A stretch of 64,000 nt of DNA from assembly GCF_000026365.1 (NCBI RefSeq), contig NC_012991.1, forward strand, positions 1,178,001 through 1,242,000, given 5' to 3'. The notes beneath the pieces were generated by a model. The model had not been told where the DNA came from and did no database searches. It saw only the letters and a list, made by a program, of their open reading frames with translations. The position numbers and the translations under genes are program-made. This document shows, piece by piece, positions 55,955-64,000 of the stretch; position 1 is the first letter of the stretch, and each line of letters opens with the position of its first letter. The DNA comes from Zygosaccharomyces rouxii. Lineage: Eukaryota > Ascomycota > Saccharomycetes > Saccharomycetales > Saccharomycetaceae.

Positions 55955-56887
55955 ATGAACAAACCAGGAGATTTCCAGAAGTTTGCCAAGGTATTTCAAC
56001 AGCAGTTATCTCGTGTACAACAGAGCGGTGGTAGACGTGGACCTGGTGGTCCACCAAATTCCCCTCGTGGAGCACTCGGTGCAGCAGGTGCACTACTAGC
56101 TCTTGGTGGTGGTGCATTCTTCTTCAATAATGCGTTGTTTAATGTTGATGGTGGTCATAGAGCTATTGTCTATTCCCGTATTGGTGGTGTTTCCTCTAGA
56201 ATTTATCCTGAAGGTACACATCTCCTCCTACCGTGGTTTGAAACACCTGTGGTTTACGACGTGAGAGCTAAACCACGTAACGTTGCATCCCTGACTGGTA
56301 CTAAAGATTTGCAAATGGTTAACATAACTTGCAGAGTTCTTTCACGTCCAGATGTCGGACAGTTACCAGTTATCTACCGTACATTGGGTCTTGATTACGA
56401 TGAAAGAGTTTTACCATCTATTGTGAACGAAGTTTTGAAGGCCGTCGTTGCACAGTTCAATGCATCTCAGTTGATTACCCAGAGAGAGAAAGTTTCCAGA
56501 TTAATTCGTGAGAACTTAGTTCGTCGTGCCAGCAGATTTAATATCCTTTTAGATGATGTTTCCATTACCTACATGACATTTTCACCTGAATTTACGGCTG
56601 CAGTGGAGTCTAAGCAAATCGCTCAACAAGATGCCCAAAGAGCCGCATTCGTTGTGGACCGTGCACTACAAGAGAAGCAAGGTTTGGTTGTTAAAGCTCA
56701 AGGTGATGCCAAGTCCGCGGAACTAATTGGTGAGGCGATCAGAAAATCAAAGGATTACGTCGAATTGAAAAGATTAGATACCGCTAGAGAAATCGCACAA
56801 ATTTTGTCACGCTCACCAAACAGAGTGGTTCTTGACAACGAAGCTCTCTTGTTGAATACTGTCGTTGATAACAGATCAAAGAAATAA
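55955..56887 (+). CDS. PHB2: Prohibitin 2
   Basis: The 310-residue protein equals S. cerevisiae Phb2 in length. A glycine/proline-rich N-terminus (23-40) leads to one membrane segment at about 38-58, then the SPFH/prohibitin domain (about 60-235; GGHRAIVYSRIGGV, YPEGTHLLLPWFETPVVYDVRAKPR) and a C-terminal coiled coil (about 235-295). Phb1-Phb2 rings in the mitochondrial inner membrane chaperone new respiratory subunits and regulate the m-AAA protease. It is divergent from NAS6, as on chromosome VII. Confidence 0.97.
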   Translation: MNKPGDFQKFAKVFQQQLSRVQQSGGRRGPGGPPNSPRGALGAAGALLALGGGAFFFNNALFNVDGGHRAIVYSRIGGVSSRIYPEGTHLLLPWFETPVVYDVRAKPRNVASLTGTKDLQMVNITCRVLSRPDVGQLPVIYRTLGLDYDERVLPSIVNEVLKAVVAQFNASQLITQREKVSRLIRENLVRRASRFNILLDDVSITYMTFSPEFTAAVESKQIAQQDAQRAAFVVDRALQEKQGLVVKAQGDAKSAELIGEAIRKSKDYVELKRLDTAREIAQILSRSPNRVVLDNEALLLNTVVDNRSKK

Positions 56888-56992
56888 TAATAATAAAATA
56901 ATAATAATATTAATCCTGTATTTAAACCTAAAAAACCTTAAAAAAATTTGGTATTGTTATATTTAGTTAGATAGTTGGTATTCTTCTTTTTT

Positions 56993-57232
56993 TTACCAAT
57001 CCTCTTCACACTCATTTTTTGAAAACTGCAACTTGGTTGGGTTTGATTTCGTTTTGAAAAGCTTGGAGCGATGATCGTTCAGTTTTTGTGAACATGGTGA
57101 TAACAACCTGTCAGTTGGTGATGCGAATTTGCTTCTCATTAGTCTTGATTTTGCGACTTTGTAGGCATGTTTCTTAAACATTGATCTGTGTAAGGAAGTG
57201 GATGGCACGGGGACTGTCTTGGCGTTTTCCAT
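56993..57232 (-). CDS. SPO12/BNS1: Short Spo12/Bns1-type mitotic-exit (FEAR) protein
   Basis: This 79-residue protein carries the Spo12 family core: SKFASPTDRLLSPCSQKLND, then HRSKLF and NPTKLQF. The two Ser-Pro sites in the core are the ones whose phosphorylation matters in S. cerevisiae Spo12. The position between PHB2 and SMI1 fits BNS1 (YGR230W), and the order with SPO16 and MTC6 fits SPO12 (YHR152W), so this is their single ancestor. It is far shorter than Spo12 (173) or Bns1 (137); nearly all of the variable N-terminal part is missing. The family promotes Cdc14 release from the nucleolus in anaphase. Confidence 0.85.
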   Translation of the reverse strand: MENAKTVPVPSTSLHRSMFKKHAYKVAKSRLMRSKFASPTDRLLSPCSQKLNDHRSKLFKTKSNPTKLQFSKNECEEDW

Positions 57233-58360
57233 ACTGCGGTAAGCTTTAGTTTATTTTGTAAAAGAAAGAAAGCTGAGAAGTACGGTAGGTGCCCAGTTGA
57301 ATTGAATTGAATTGAGATGAAGTGAGATGAGATGAGATGAGAGAGGTCCAAATTCAGTCAAGTTTAGTTCAATTTAGATCAGGTCAAGATCAAACGAAGA
57401 GATTTCTTGTAAAAATAGTATCTCTGGAGGAGAAAAGAATGATGGGAAGTAGCAAAACAGATCAAGGAATGGGAATGGCTGGTTTTGGACAATTCCTAAT
57501 GAAGTTTTATAATGATATACATTGTGTAATTATTATTCTTCAATGCAAGCGAAAAAGAAAAGAAGTTTGTGAACTAAAATGAACCCTTCCATGCATGGGG
57601 AATATTTACCTATTACTGGAAAGAGAGATGTAAGTGATCTGTATGTCCTAAAAGAGATTTGTGGTTGCTACTGAAGAGTGCTACGCGGTGCAGGGGTGGA
57701 AAAGGGAGATGGAGACTGTTTTCACTATTTACATGGAAGTTAAAGGCGAAACTGTTTAGACCGATAAAATTAACGTTTTGTTAATGCATATTAGGGTTCA
57801 GAGTGTATACAAAACGTAGATAGTGAAACACGTAATAATAATAAGCGAGCGAGTGCACCAACAAACACATCTGAACTCAGTCTAAAAAGTATGCAATCAC
57901 TGAATAGCGTGTAATATGGAAGGGAAGAAGCTCTCAAGATCAAGATGAACGGACAAGGTTAGATCACGTGATACAAAACCCTATTAGGGCTACTGACGTA
58001 TGATGTGATTATCTTCTGTTTTTGGTGATCAAGCAAAGGAAAGAAAAACACACACAAAAATTTGGACGACAGATCCGGATTGAAACATCATCAAATGAAT
58101 AGCATAAACAGCAAGACACGTTGGTAAGGTTGCTATAAGCATTTAAAAGGCATTCGAACTCGTTTGCAAGGAAAGAAAAAATATCTCTTGGCAATTGATC
58201 AACCGAAAAACTTCTCTGTACTAAACAGAAGAACACATTGAGCCGTCAGGATCATTGAATCTTCCATTGAAATATAAAGATCCATTCGTTTTTTTGTTTT
58301 TTTTTATTTTTAAGCTGGTATTAGTCTTGGTGACGATTTGAAAAATTTGATCTAGGTATC
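57233..58360. promoter_or_regulatory. Long divergent SPO12/BNS1-SMI1 intergenic region
   Basis: About 1.1 kb. Near SPO12/BNS1 there are short tandem repeats: AATTG pentamers (about 57297-57314) and GAGAT pentamers (about 57314-57342). A perfect palindrome ATCACGTGAT at 57963-57972 matches the Cbf1/E-box consensus. A T-rich tract at about 58288-58311 lies just before SMI1. Several short frames (for example 57337-57582) look random. Confidence 0.5.
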
Positions 58361-60220
58361 ATGAACGTTCTCAAGAAAAAGTGGAATGAGTTGATGTACT
58401 CGTTGAATTCAGAGGATCATTATGCTGAGTACAATCCTCGTGATCCAGTTGCATTTAATATGGGTCGCAGGGCTAACAATGCGATTAGTGGATCGAGAGT
58501 GAGATTGACCGCCAGCACAGATGAATTACACGATGAAGAAATGGGATTTGGCATGGACGATGGTGGTGAAGAGATAAACATTGACGAATTCTCTTCGAGT
58601 GACAATAGTGGTGTTAGTGAAGCACTTTTAGCATGGAGACACATTGAGCTTTGGACCACTGAGCACAATCCTGATCTGAATGCGACTTTGGGTGACCCAT
58701 GTACTCAAAATGATCTTAATAACGCAGAAGAAGATTTAGCAGTTGCTTTACCATCTGCGGTTAAGGTTTCATTCAGAGTCCATGATGGTCAAGAAGATCT
58801 GGAGTCGCTATCGGGAACTTCGGGTCTAATCTACGGACTACAATTGATGTCACTGGATCAAGTCGTTGAAATGACTGAAAAATGGAGAAGTGTTGCTAAG
58901 GGAATCGTTAGACAGGCACAAGCATCTGCAGCAGCAGCCGTAGCAGCTCAGCAACAACAAGAAGCACTATTAAAGCAGCAGCAACTAGATCAACAGAATC
59001 CAAACAAGCATCAACAAAGTCTACAAACTCTTCAATATCAGCAGAGATTGAGAGAGAAGAATCTAAGATCATCTGCATATCCAAATTTTGAAGATCCAAG
59101 AAGGAGACAGTTTAAATTACCACATATTCCAGAACAGAGGTCCGTTCCAGTAAATTGTATACAACCAGTTTATGCTAACCCTGCCTGGATACCATTAGTC
59201 ACAGATCATGCTGGTAATCACATTGCAGTTGACCTGGCACCTGCCCCTGGTGGTAAGTATGCTCAAATTATTATCTTTGGAAGAGATTTTGATACCAAAT
59301 ACGTCATTGCTGATAATTGGGGGGACTTCCTTTTAATGTTTGCCAACGATTTAGAAGCTGGTAATTGGTACTTGGTCGATGATAACGATGATTTCTTATC
59401 GGGCGATGGTGAATTAGCCTTTAGAGATAAAAAGACCAATGGTCCAGTATTAGATTATTTGGAGGTCTTGAAAAGAAGAGCAATTCAAAGAGCAAGAGAA
59501 TTATCTCAATCTCAAGTCCCATCGAATGAAGATCCTCAACCACAACAACCACAACAGCAAAGAAGTCATTCTTTCCTAGATAATGATTCTTTAGACGATT
59601 CCAATAATACTGTAACACACAAGGATTTACCAGAGTTTGCAGATCTAGGTAAAGAATCTTTACAAGAGACATCAGCAAGCACAAACACGAAGGTGACAGA
59701 AGAAGCCAAGGAAACTCCAAAGGAAACTCCAAAGGAGGAGCCAAAGGAAGAGCCAAGGGAAAAAGTAAAGGAAGAACTAAAGGAGGCTCCAAAGGAGGAG
59801 CCAAAGGAAACTCCAAAGGAAACTCCAAAGGAGGAATCAAAGAAGGAACCAAAGGAGGAACCAAAGGAAGAACTAAAGGAGGAGCCAAAGGAAACTCCAA
59901 AGGAAACTCCAAAGGAAACACCAAAGGAAGCTCCAAAGGAGGAGCCAAAGAAGGAGCCAAAGGAAACACCAAAGGAAACACCAAAGGAAACTCCAAAGGA
60001 GGAACCAAAGAAGGAATCAAAGGAATCAACCCAAGAGACTCAGTCACAAGAAGTTGAAAATGCACAGACTGGAAAAGAAACCAAAGATCCTTCGAAAGAA
60101 CAAAAAGCAAGCCCTGAAGAGCACAAGCCTAACCCAGAGACAGTTGAACAAAAAGCAGATAAAAAATCAGAGGATGAAGTTAAAGAGTTGAAAGAAGAAT
60201 TTGAAAATGTAGCTTTGTGA
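58361..60220 (+). CDS. SMI1: Smi1/Knr4 cell-wall integrity regulator
   Basis: The 619-residue protein starts MNVLKKKWNELMYSLNSEDHYAEYNP like S. cerevisiae Smi1 (505 residues). The SUKH/Knr4 globular core covers about 90-375, with LGDPCTQNDLNNAEEDLAVALP, SFRVHDGQEDL, VTDHAGNHIAVDLAPAPGGKYAQIIIFGRDFDTKYVIADNWGDFL split along it, and a Gln/Ala-rich insertion (about 186-225). The C-terminal third is disordered, dominated from about 448 to 556 by a KETP/KEEP tetrapeptide repeat. Smi1 binds Slt2 and helps regulate glucan synthesis and polarised growth. It faces away from SPO12/BNS1 and towards DIE2, as in YGR229C-227W. Confidence 0.94.
   Translation: MNVLKKKWNELMYSLNSEDHYAEYNPRDPVAFNMGRRANNAISGSRVRLTASTDELHDEEMGFGMDDGGEEINIDEFSSSDNSGVSEALLAWRHIELWTTEHNPDLNATLGDPCTQNDLNNAEEDLAVALPSAVKVSFRVHDGQEDLESLSGTSGLIYGLQLMSLDQVVEMTEKWRSVAKGIVRQAQASAAAAVAAQQQQEALLKQQQLDQQNPNKHQQSLQTLQYQQRLREKNLRSSAYPNFEDPRRRQFKLPHIPEQRSVPVNCIQPVYANPAWIPLVTDHAGNHIAVDLAPAPGGKYAQIIIFGRDFDTKYVIADNWGDFLLMFANDLEAGNWYLVDDNDDFLSGDGELAFRDKKTNGPVLDYLEVLKRRAIQRARELSQSQVPSNEDPQPQQPQQQRSHSFLDNDSLDDSNNTVTHKDLPEFADLGKESLQETSASTNTKVTEEAKETPKETPKEEPKEEPREKVKEELKEAPKEEPKETPKETPKEESKKEPKEEPKEELKEEPKETPKETPKETPKEAPKEEPKKEPKETPKETPKETPKEEPKKESKESTQETQSQEVENAQTGKETKDPSKEQKASPEEHKPNPETVEQKADKKSEDEVKELKEEFENVAL
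59701..60030 (+). repeat. Degenerate 12-bp minisatellite in SMI1 (KETP/KEEP)
   Basis: About 27 units of a 12-bp motif (CCAAAGGAAACT and variants such as CCAAAGGAGGAG) encode Lys-Glu-x-Pro tetrapeptides. All variants stay in frame. The antisense strand also remains open through the block, but only because the repeat contains no stop in that frame. Confidence 0.9.
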
Positions 60221-60285
60221 CGCCCACTTTAACGCATCCTTTTATCATTATAATTATTGTTATTTTTACCACTATGTTATTACTG

Positions 60286-60304
60286 TTTTTTTTTTTTTTT
60301 TTTT
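60286..60304 (+). repeat. Poly-T run (19 T)
   Basis: T tract between the convergent SMI1 and DIE2 genes, likely part of the 3'-end region. Confidence 0.9.
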
Positions 60305-60446
60305 GGTATCTGCGTATGCATGTTTCGGTTTGTAATGTAAATTTTATCTCTTTTATTATTATTTCACCTGTTTCATAACTTTATGAGTATCATGATCATA
60401 GTTTGCAGTACCAATGAATATATATTTACAAATCCGTTCTATTAGA

Positions 60447-62027
60447 CTACCATATTATTCTTTGTAAAAATGGTTCATCTTCCCAAACCACAGGACGATT
60501 CTTGAAGATGTAAAAAGTGAAAAAATTAATCAACATGAACCAAAAGAATTCTAATGCCAGTCTCTTTGTTGACGAAACTGTTACGGGCGGTTGGCCCTGT
60601 GGCGCCGGTACAACCTCCCCCCATAGCGGTTCTGCATTGCAGGTTAAAAACAATCTCCAAAACATGTACGGTAAAATGTAATAACGAGGTTCAAATAATG
60701 GTGATGGAACAATCGTAACAAATGTACAAGCTATGAGAGCTGTCCATGAAACATGACTCAACTGTATTGGTAAATCGATAGGGTCCTTAACTGGAATGGG
60801 TGCCACATTTTCGAAAACCATTTCACTTGGTCTGAAAGTTTCAAAATATGAATATGTGACAAAATGGTAAATGGGGGACATCATCAAATACTTGACCATT
60901 TTACTCGGATTCCCTAGAAACCTTTTGAAAATGTAAAATGCAAAATGTCTATTATCCGCCAAAATGAATGGATGAACTTTAGTGAAAAACCTAATGACTA
61001 GCATAATCCCCAAAATCTCTACCAGATATCGAATTGGATTCTGGAGTAGTCTGTTCTTGTATATTTTTAAGAAACTCGAAGAAAACCACAGGGGAACACT
61101 GAAGAATGCAATAAACAGATAACAGTAAAATAGTTGGGCTAAATGGAACCCTGCAGAGTGGTTGGATTTATCACCTAAGGTAATCGACCTGTTCCAAACC
61201 AAATAAAGGAAAAATACAAAGAAATTAACAGCATAAGGTTGTACCAAAGTCCCAAACTCATCAATTGCATGGATGAAAAATTTCAGGTAGTTATTAGCAT
61301 TATTGGAATTAAACTGTTTTTGAATAACCGCTCTTCTTTCAATGGCTACTACCATGATAAATCCGGTCCATACGATATTCGTTTGTCTAAACAGACAACT
61401 TAGCCCAGCTAGTATGCTACTTGCCCATATGCTACCGTTTGTACCAAAGGGCAATGTTAAGACACATGTAAGGGACTGTAGAATGAAAATTGTAGACCAG
61501 AGATCTGTGTAATATAAGTAATAGAAACTTGTCAGCAGTGGGAAACTCATTAGTGCCACTGGCCAGAATCCAATGGCATTGAATAAAAACAATGGTCTTA
61601 ACACGGTTATCGGTAGAACGACGACACCACCAAAGAGATTTACTAATCTCAAAATAGTCAGTGTACTCCAAGAAGTGAAAAAACTACACCATTTGTAGTT
61701 CAACCATCCTAGCAGATAAAGACCAGGTGGTGTAGTAATCTTGGGATTCCACGACCTCCAATGGCCCGTGATGTACTCTATAGTTTGACCTACATGGAAT
61801 TTCTCATCGATAAACTCATAGGGAACTATCTTACTAGTAGCATAGTAGAAAGTTGCCACGAAATAAATTACCAGAACCACATATAATAGCAAGTTCACCA
61901 CAAAGCTCAGTACCACCTCAGTCTGTAAGTCTCTTTGTACCCCAGGTCCAACTATCTGTGTAACGCCCTCAAGAACGTTCTCATCCTCTTGAGGTTTCTC
62001 TTCACTACCAGTACTAGCAGCAGACAT
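60447..62027 (-). CDS. DIE2: ER alpha-1,2-glucosyltransferase Alg10/Die2
   Basis: The first ATG is at 62027; the frame before it begins with GTG. The 526-residue protein (525 in S. cerevisiae) is strongly hydrophobic with about a dozen membrane spans. Family text is visible: [35 protein letters not shown] near the start (lumenal loop with the acidic residues expected of a GT-C enzyme), [12 protein letters not shown], and [16 protein letters not shown]. Alg10 adds the terminal glucose to the dolichol-linked oligosaccharide before transfer to protein. It is convergent with SMI1 and divergent from MTC6. Confidence 0.96.
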   Translation of the reverse strand: MSAASTGSEEKPQEDENVLEGVTQIVGPGVQRDLQTEVVLSFVVNLLLYVVLVIYFVATFYYATSKIVPYEFIDEKFHVGQTIEYITGHWRSWNPKITTPPGLYLLGWLNYKWCSFFTSWSTLTILRLVNLFGGVVVLPITVLRPLFLFNAIGFWPVALMSFPLLTSFYYLYYTDLWSTIFILQSLTCVLTLPFGTNGSIWASSILAGLSCLFRQTNIVWTGFIMVVAIERRAVIQKQFNSNNANNYLKFFIHAIDEFGTLVQPYAVNFFVFFLYLVWNRSITLGDKSNHSAGFHLAQLFYCYLFIAFFSVPLWFSSSFLKIYKNRLLQNPIRYLVEILGIMLVIRFFTKVHPFILADNRHFAFYIFKRFLGNPSKMVKYLMMSPIYHFVTYSYFETFRPSEMVFENVAPIPVKDPIDLPIQLSHVSWTALIACTFVTIVPSPLFEPRYYILPYMFWRLFLTCNAEPLWGEVVPAPQGQPPVTVSSTKRLALEFFWFMLINFFTFYIFKNRPVVWEDEPFLQRIIW

Positions 62028-62221
62028 CACAGATTGGAAACAAACTGATAAACTTAATTCACTTGTACCTCTAGTATTGGTTTGTTAGTTGAACATCTTT
62101 TAACACTACTACTGAAAAATTTCGCTTAGCCCTTTAAACATCATTGCAAATCACTAAGGTTAAAGCCGTATCATTAAGGTTCCTATCTGTATTCCTCTTC
62201 TGCTACAAGTGGTATAATTAG

Positions 62222-62230
62222 ATGCAATGA
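62222..62230 (+). promoter_or_regulatory. Two-codon uORF overlapping the MTC6 start
   Basis: ATG CAA TGA occupies 62222-62230, and its stop codon overlaps the MTC6 ATG at 62227-62229. If transcription starts upstream of 62222, initiation at the first ATG would end on top of the real start. Confidence 0.6.
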
Positions 62231-63768
62231 ATGGATTACTGCTGATACTGCTTGTATACATTACGGTATGGAGGCCTCGACCTTGCCAATGTATACAAGA
62301 GAGGGATATACAGAGGGATGTAGAGGATTTACCAAGTGTTTCCTACCAGGTCCAATATGGAATACGATCTCAGAGAGACTTAATGGCAAACGTTCCTATT
62401 GATCAAGTACCTATGATCGGTGTTAATATATTCGATGCATTTTTGAAGAACGGTAGAAATAACGACTCTAGAGCTTTGTTAAGTTTTATGGAATTAATGC
62501 AGCATGGCGTACAAAGTTTTACTGTAGATTTAGAACCAAGGAATAGTCAATGGATGCTGAAAAAGAGCAATATATCATTTACTAGATTTTTAAATGTATT
62601 CCAAACATATGTGAATGGTAGTGATAATAATTTGTCCGCTAATATGCTTGTATTATTATTAAAAATTTCACCTGGTAATGAGAGTAATTCTACTGGTACA
62701 GGGAAAAATGGATCGAACCTAACCCGTATATTAGATCAAAGCTTCGGTAGACAAAGAATTTATACACCGGATGATTTGGATTACGATCGAGAATATGGAC
62801 GAACTTTTAGCACATTTGGTGCCAATAGCGTTGGCTGGCCAATTCTAGGGTCCTTCTTATACGATAAAAAGAGACGTGTGATTTTAATGGAAGTTACCAA
62901 TCATTTAGTTTATCAAAATACCCCCTATATCTTCAACGGTTCATCGATTTTACATTTGGATGAAGGAAATGCAACTCTGGGGATACCGACAACTGTGGAC
63001 CAAATTCAAAATTTATCAAGTATTAGTTGGAAATTCCTAGAGGCTTCATTTACTACTACAGACATTAAACAATACGTGGATATTGGTTATAACCCAGTAA
63101 TAACAAATGAATACAGCGTAGGCGATTTCGGTGATATTTATCAACTGTTAAACCTTACAATTCTATGGTCCTGGAAACCCGATCAGCCAAAGACTATACA
63201 ATCGAGTGACAGTGCTCGAGAACATCAATTAATTGCCTATAATTGTGCTGCACTCCACTACACATCTGCAAATTTCTCTGCATCTTGGGATGTAGAAAAT
63301 TGTTATGCAATACACAAAGGACTTTGTAAACACAGGTTTAACGATTACATTTGGGTAATTAGCAAGGGTCATGATAATTATTTTGGATTTGATAGTCATT
63401 CAGAATCCAAATGTCCCGAGGATTATTATTTTTCTTTACCAAAGACGCCATTAGAGCAATTGGCCATTACACAATATTTGAGAAATACTTCTTCAGAGGA
63501 TGCTCTTTTTTGGATTGATATGAATTCAGTTTCCGTCAACGATTGTTGGGTCACAGGTGGCCCTGACGCAACTTGCCCCTATCAGCGTTCAGTCTCTAAA
63601 AGAAACTTCGTCGCCATGCTTACGCCGGTAACGGTTTGCTCATTTGTCATTCTATGTGTGGTCTTCTATTTGAACGTTCTGCATGTTCCCATTCATAACA
63701 ATAGGAAAAGTTGGAGGCGAATCATTACTGAAGTTTCTAAATGGGAGGTGGACGGCGTTCCATCATGA
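62227..63768 (+). CDS. MTC6: Mtc6 membrane glycoprotein
   Basis: The 513-residue protein has an N-terminal signal or anchor (1-~16, LLLILLVYITVW) and a C-terminal membrane span at about 470-492, so most of it faces the lumen or cell exterior. Many N-x-S/T sites and paired cysteines in the last third fit a secretory glycoprotein. The start SQRDLMANVPIDQVPMIGVN and the Trp/Cys-containing C-terminal part resemble S. cerevisiae Mtc6 (YHR151C, 526 residues), whose mutants show telomere-capping interactions but whose biochemistry is unknown. The order SPO12-MTC6 is kept. DIE2 is divergent with about 200 bp between. Confidence 0.87.
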   Translation: MNGLLLILLVYITVWRPRPCQCIQERDIQRDVEDLPSVSYQVQYGIRSQRDLMANVPIDQVPMIGVNIFDAFLKNGRNNDSRALLSFMELMQHGVQSFTVDLEPRNSQWMLKKSNISFTRFLNVFQTYVNGSDNNLSANMLVLLLKISPGNESNSTGTGKNGSNLTRILDQSFGRQRIYTPDDLDYDREYGRTFSTFGANSVGWPILGSFLYDKKRRVILMEVTNHLVYQNTPYIFNGSSILHLDEGNATLGIPTTVDQIQNLSSISWKFLEASFTTTDIKQYVDIGYNPVITNEYSVGDFGDIYQLLNLTILWSWKPDQPKTIQSSDSAREHQLIAYNCAALHYTSANFSASWDVENCYAIHKGLCKHRFNDYIWVISKGHDNYFGFDSHSESKCPEDYYFSLPKTPLEQLAITQYLRNTSSEDALFWIDMNSVSVNDCWVTGGPDATCPYQRSVSKRNFVAMLTPVTVCSFVILCVVFYLNVLHVPIHNNRKSWRRIITEVSKWEVDGVPS

Positions 63769-64000
63769 TTTCATTGTAATATTTCACCTTAATTATTGGA
63801 CTTTATCGTTTATTTTTCTCCCAAAAATCAATGCGTTTTTATTTTAGTTTCTTCGATTTTATTATTTCTATTATTTTTGTAATTTATTCATCCAATTCGT
63901 TCATTCATTAATTCATTAATTCATTACTTAATTTGTTTATTCATTTATATTTATAGAAAGGTTTTCTTATCGGATTAGCATATCTTAGGACTTTACGAGT
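63769..64000. other. AT-rich 3' flank of MTC6
   Basis: No gene is seen to the window edge. A short ATTCATTA tandem occurs near 63903-63927. Confidence 0.5.

Noticed and set aside
57337..57582. 81-codon ORF in the SPO12/BNS1-SMI1 interval
   Set aside because: It starts in simple repeats and has no recognisable domain; chance frame in non-coding DNA.
59421..60110. 229-codon minus-strand ORF inside SMI1
   Set aside because: It is open only because the 12-bp repeat has no stop in that frame; its product is a monotonous hydrophobic/proline repeat.

Overview
The window is ordinary, gene-dense nuclear DNA of a budding yeast (Saccharomycetaceae). Almost every long ORF can be matched to a named Saccharomyces cerevisiae gene, from protein motifs together with gene order. 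I recalled these matches from memory; no database was searched. The order interleaves pairs of S. cerevisiae sister regions. Positions 0.5-22 kb merge the chromosome XII YLR446-450 and XIII YML071-077 series. Positions 28-40 kb merge XIII YML078-081 with X YJR125-129. Positions 42-64 kb merge VII YGR227-235 with VIII YHR151-154. This double conserved synteny is what a lineage that branched before the whole-genome duplication should show. Protein similarity suggests the Zygosaccharomyces/Torulaspora group, but the genus is a guess.

Layout. 0-5.1 kb: tRNA-Arg, hexokinase-like YLR446W, a membrane-anchored cytochrome-b5/MAPR-type protein, VMA6, COG8. 5.4-18 kb: tRNA-Ala, tricalbin TCB3, ribosomal protein RPL6 (no intron), nucleolar FKBP FPR3/4, HMG-CoA reductase. 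18.5-27.6 kb: weak-acid regulator WAR1, BET5 (TRAPP), and an SNQ2-type ABC drug pump. 28-40.5 kb: ENT3, CPR3, VPS70, cupin YML079W, DUS1, zinc-finger TDA9/RSF2, a probable small spliced gene overlapping EFM3, and EFM3. 40.6-44.2 kb: a second identical tRNA-Ala, allantoicase DAL2, MIC26, flavohaemoglobin YHB1. 44.5-64 kb: RTT107, GABA permease UGA4, SPO16, PHO81, NAS6, PHB2, a short SPO12/BNS1 protein, SMI1, DIE2/ALG10, MTC6.

Functional links are those of a housekeeping genome: sterol synthesis (HMG), ribosome production (RPL6, FPR), Golgi/vacuole traffic (COG8, BET5, ENT3, VPS70, VMA6), mitochondria (CPR3, MIC26, PHB2), phosphate (PHO81), nitrogen (DAL2, UGA4), meiosis/mitotic exit (SPO16, SPO12/BNS1) and genome stability (RTT107). 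Regulatory sites that fit the neighbouring gene can be read in several promoters: a HOMOL1/Rap1 box at RPL6, four PAC boxes at FPR, CACGTG boxes at PHO81, GATA cores at UGA4, and a CGG-N10-CGG-N10-CGG array at SNQ2 that contains the CGG-N23-CGG spacing attributed to War1.

No transposon, CRISPR array, virus-derived gene, toxin gene or obviously new multi-gene system was found. The observations most worth checking are: the small two-exon gene whose first exon lies in another frame of the EFM3 3' end (39292-39618); the nested dyad with an MluI box before SPO16 (50567-50626); the possible War1-type array at SNQ2; the loss of zinc ligands in VPS70; and the GC-rich block upstream of the intronless RPL6.
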